This document shows positions 63,930-64,000 of a stretch of 64,000 nt of DNA, piece after piece. The translations under genes were made by a program, and so were the position numbers. Under the pieces are notes generated by a model. That model was not told the origin of the DNA and ran no database searches. It worked only from the letters and a program-made list of their open reading frames with translations. This DNA comes from a bacterium. Its GTDB lineage: Bacteria > Bacillota > Bacilli > Lactobacillales > Streptococcaceae. The stretch covers positions 1 through 64,000 of the forward strand of contig CAJNBX010000007.1 in assembly GCA_905221115.1 (NCBI GenBank), in the 5' to 3' direction. Within the stretch, counting starts at the first letter, position 1; each line of letters starts with the position of its first letter.

Positions 63930-64000
63930 AATCATTATTAATTAACAACATCAACTAAACTAGATTGAATCAGTAATGAATAGATTTCATTAATATTTCT

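Overview
The window is low-GC Firmicute chromosome from a mitis-group Streptococcus (S. mitis, S. pneumoniae or S. pseudopneumoniae). The main reasons are two BOX elements (boxA contains the complement of the familiar BOX-PCR primer core), the rotamase lipoprotein SlrA, typical streptococcal protein sequences and, as I recall it, pneumococcus-like local gene order. No rRNA, tRNA, CRISPR array or complete insertion sequence was seen.

Layout. 0.1-8.6 kb: plsY, then a minus-strand nucleoside uptake and salvage operon (methyltransferase, pdp, deoC, cdd, PnrA lipoprotein, ATPase, two permeases). 8.7-11.9 kb: a small frameshifted membrane gene, coaA, rpsT, a P-loop kinase-like gene and deoD. 12.0-21.0 kb: an unusual non-coding tandem repeat array, a ClC channel, a duplicated punA 3' end, a BOX element, a large secreted modular protein, then punA, a DUF1697 gene, deoB and rpiA. 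Together rpiA/deoB/punA/deoD and pdp/deoC/cdd form a full route from (deoxy)nucleosides to bases and central carbon. 21.1-37.1 kb: trxB, an amino-acid ABC importer, ogt, small regulators, hemolysin III, four successive minus-strand units carrying near-copies of one terminator, metG, and a MacAB-type efflux operon. 37.4-47.3 kb: gor, bioY, a competence-linked PC4-like gene, trmD-rimM, rpsP-khpA, a membrane protein/XRE pair, slrA. 47.4-55.5 kb: ABC-F, VanZ, rlmN, yutD, sodA, holA, pyrDA, gdhA. 55.6-64 kb: an accessory zone with a TetR/oxidoreductase pair, a decayed peptide exporter, an Rgg regulator divergent from a short hydrophobic peptide gene, a decayed Tn5252-like mobilisation module and an AlbA_2-domain protein.

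The two most interesting items are (a) the 910-residue secreted protein at 14.8-17.5 kb. It joins a class-3-lipase-like domain, two F-type (fucose-binding) lectin domains that both keep the complete H-X26-R-X-D-X4-R/K motif, and a stand-alone domain resembling domain 4 of cholesterol-dependent cytolysins, without the pore-forming part. (b) An unannotated 26-codon SHP-type pheromone gene (contains MDIIIVG) at 58.7 kb, divergent from an Rgg regulator across a perfect 28-bp palindrome and upstream of a decayed peptide-export operon. Several promoters carry recognisable operators: a SigX cin-box before the PC4-like gene, a CodY box before gdhA, a BirA-like site before bioY, a TetR palindrome and an XRE-type repeat. 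At least two promoters (plsY and the methyltransferase) appear to make leaderless mRNAs.
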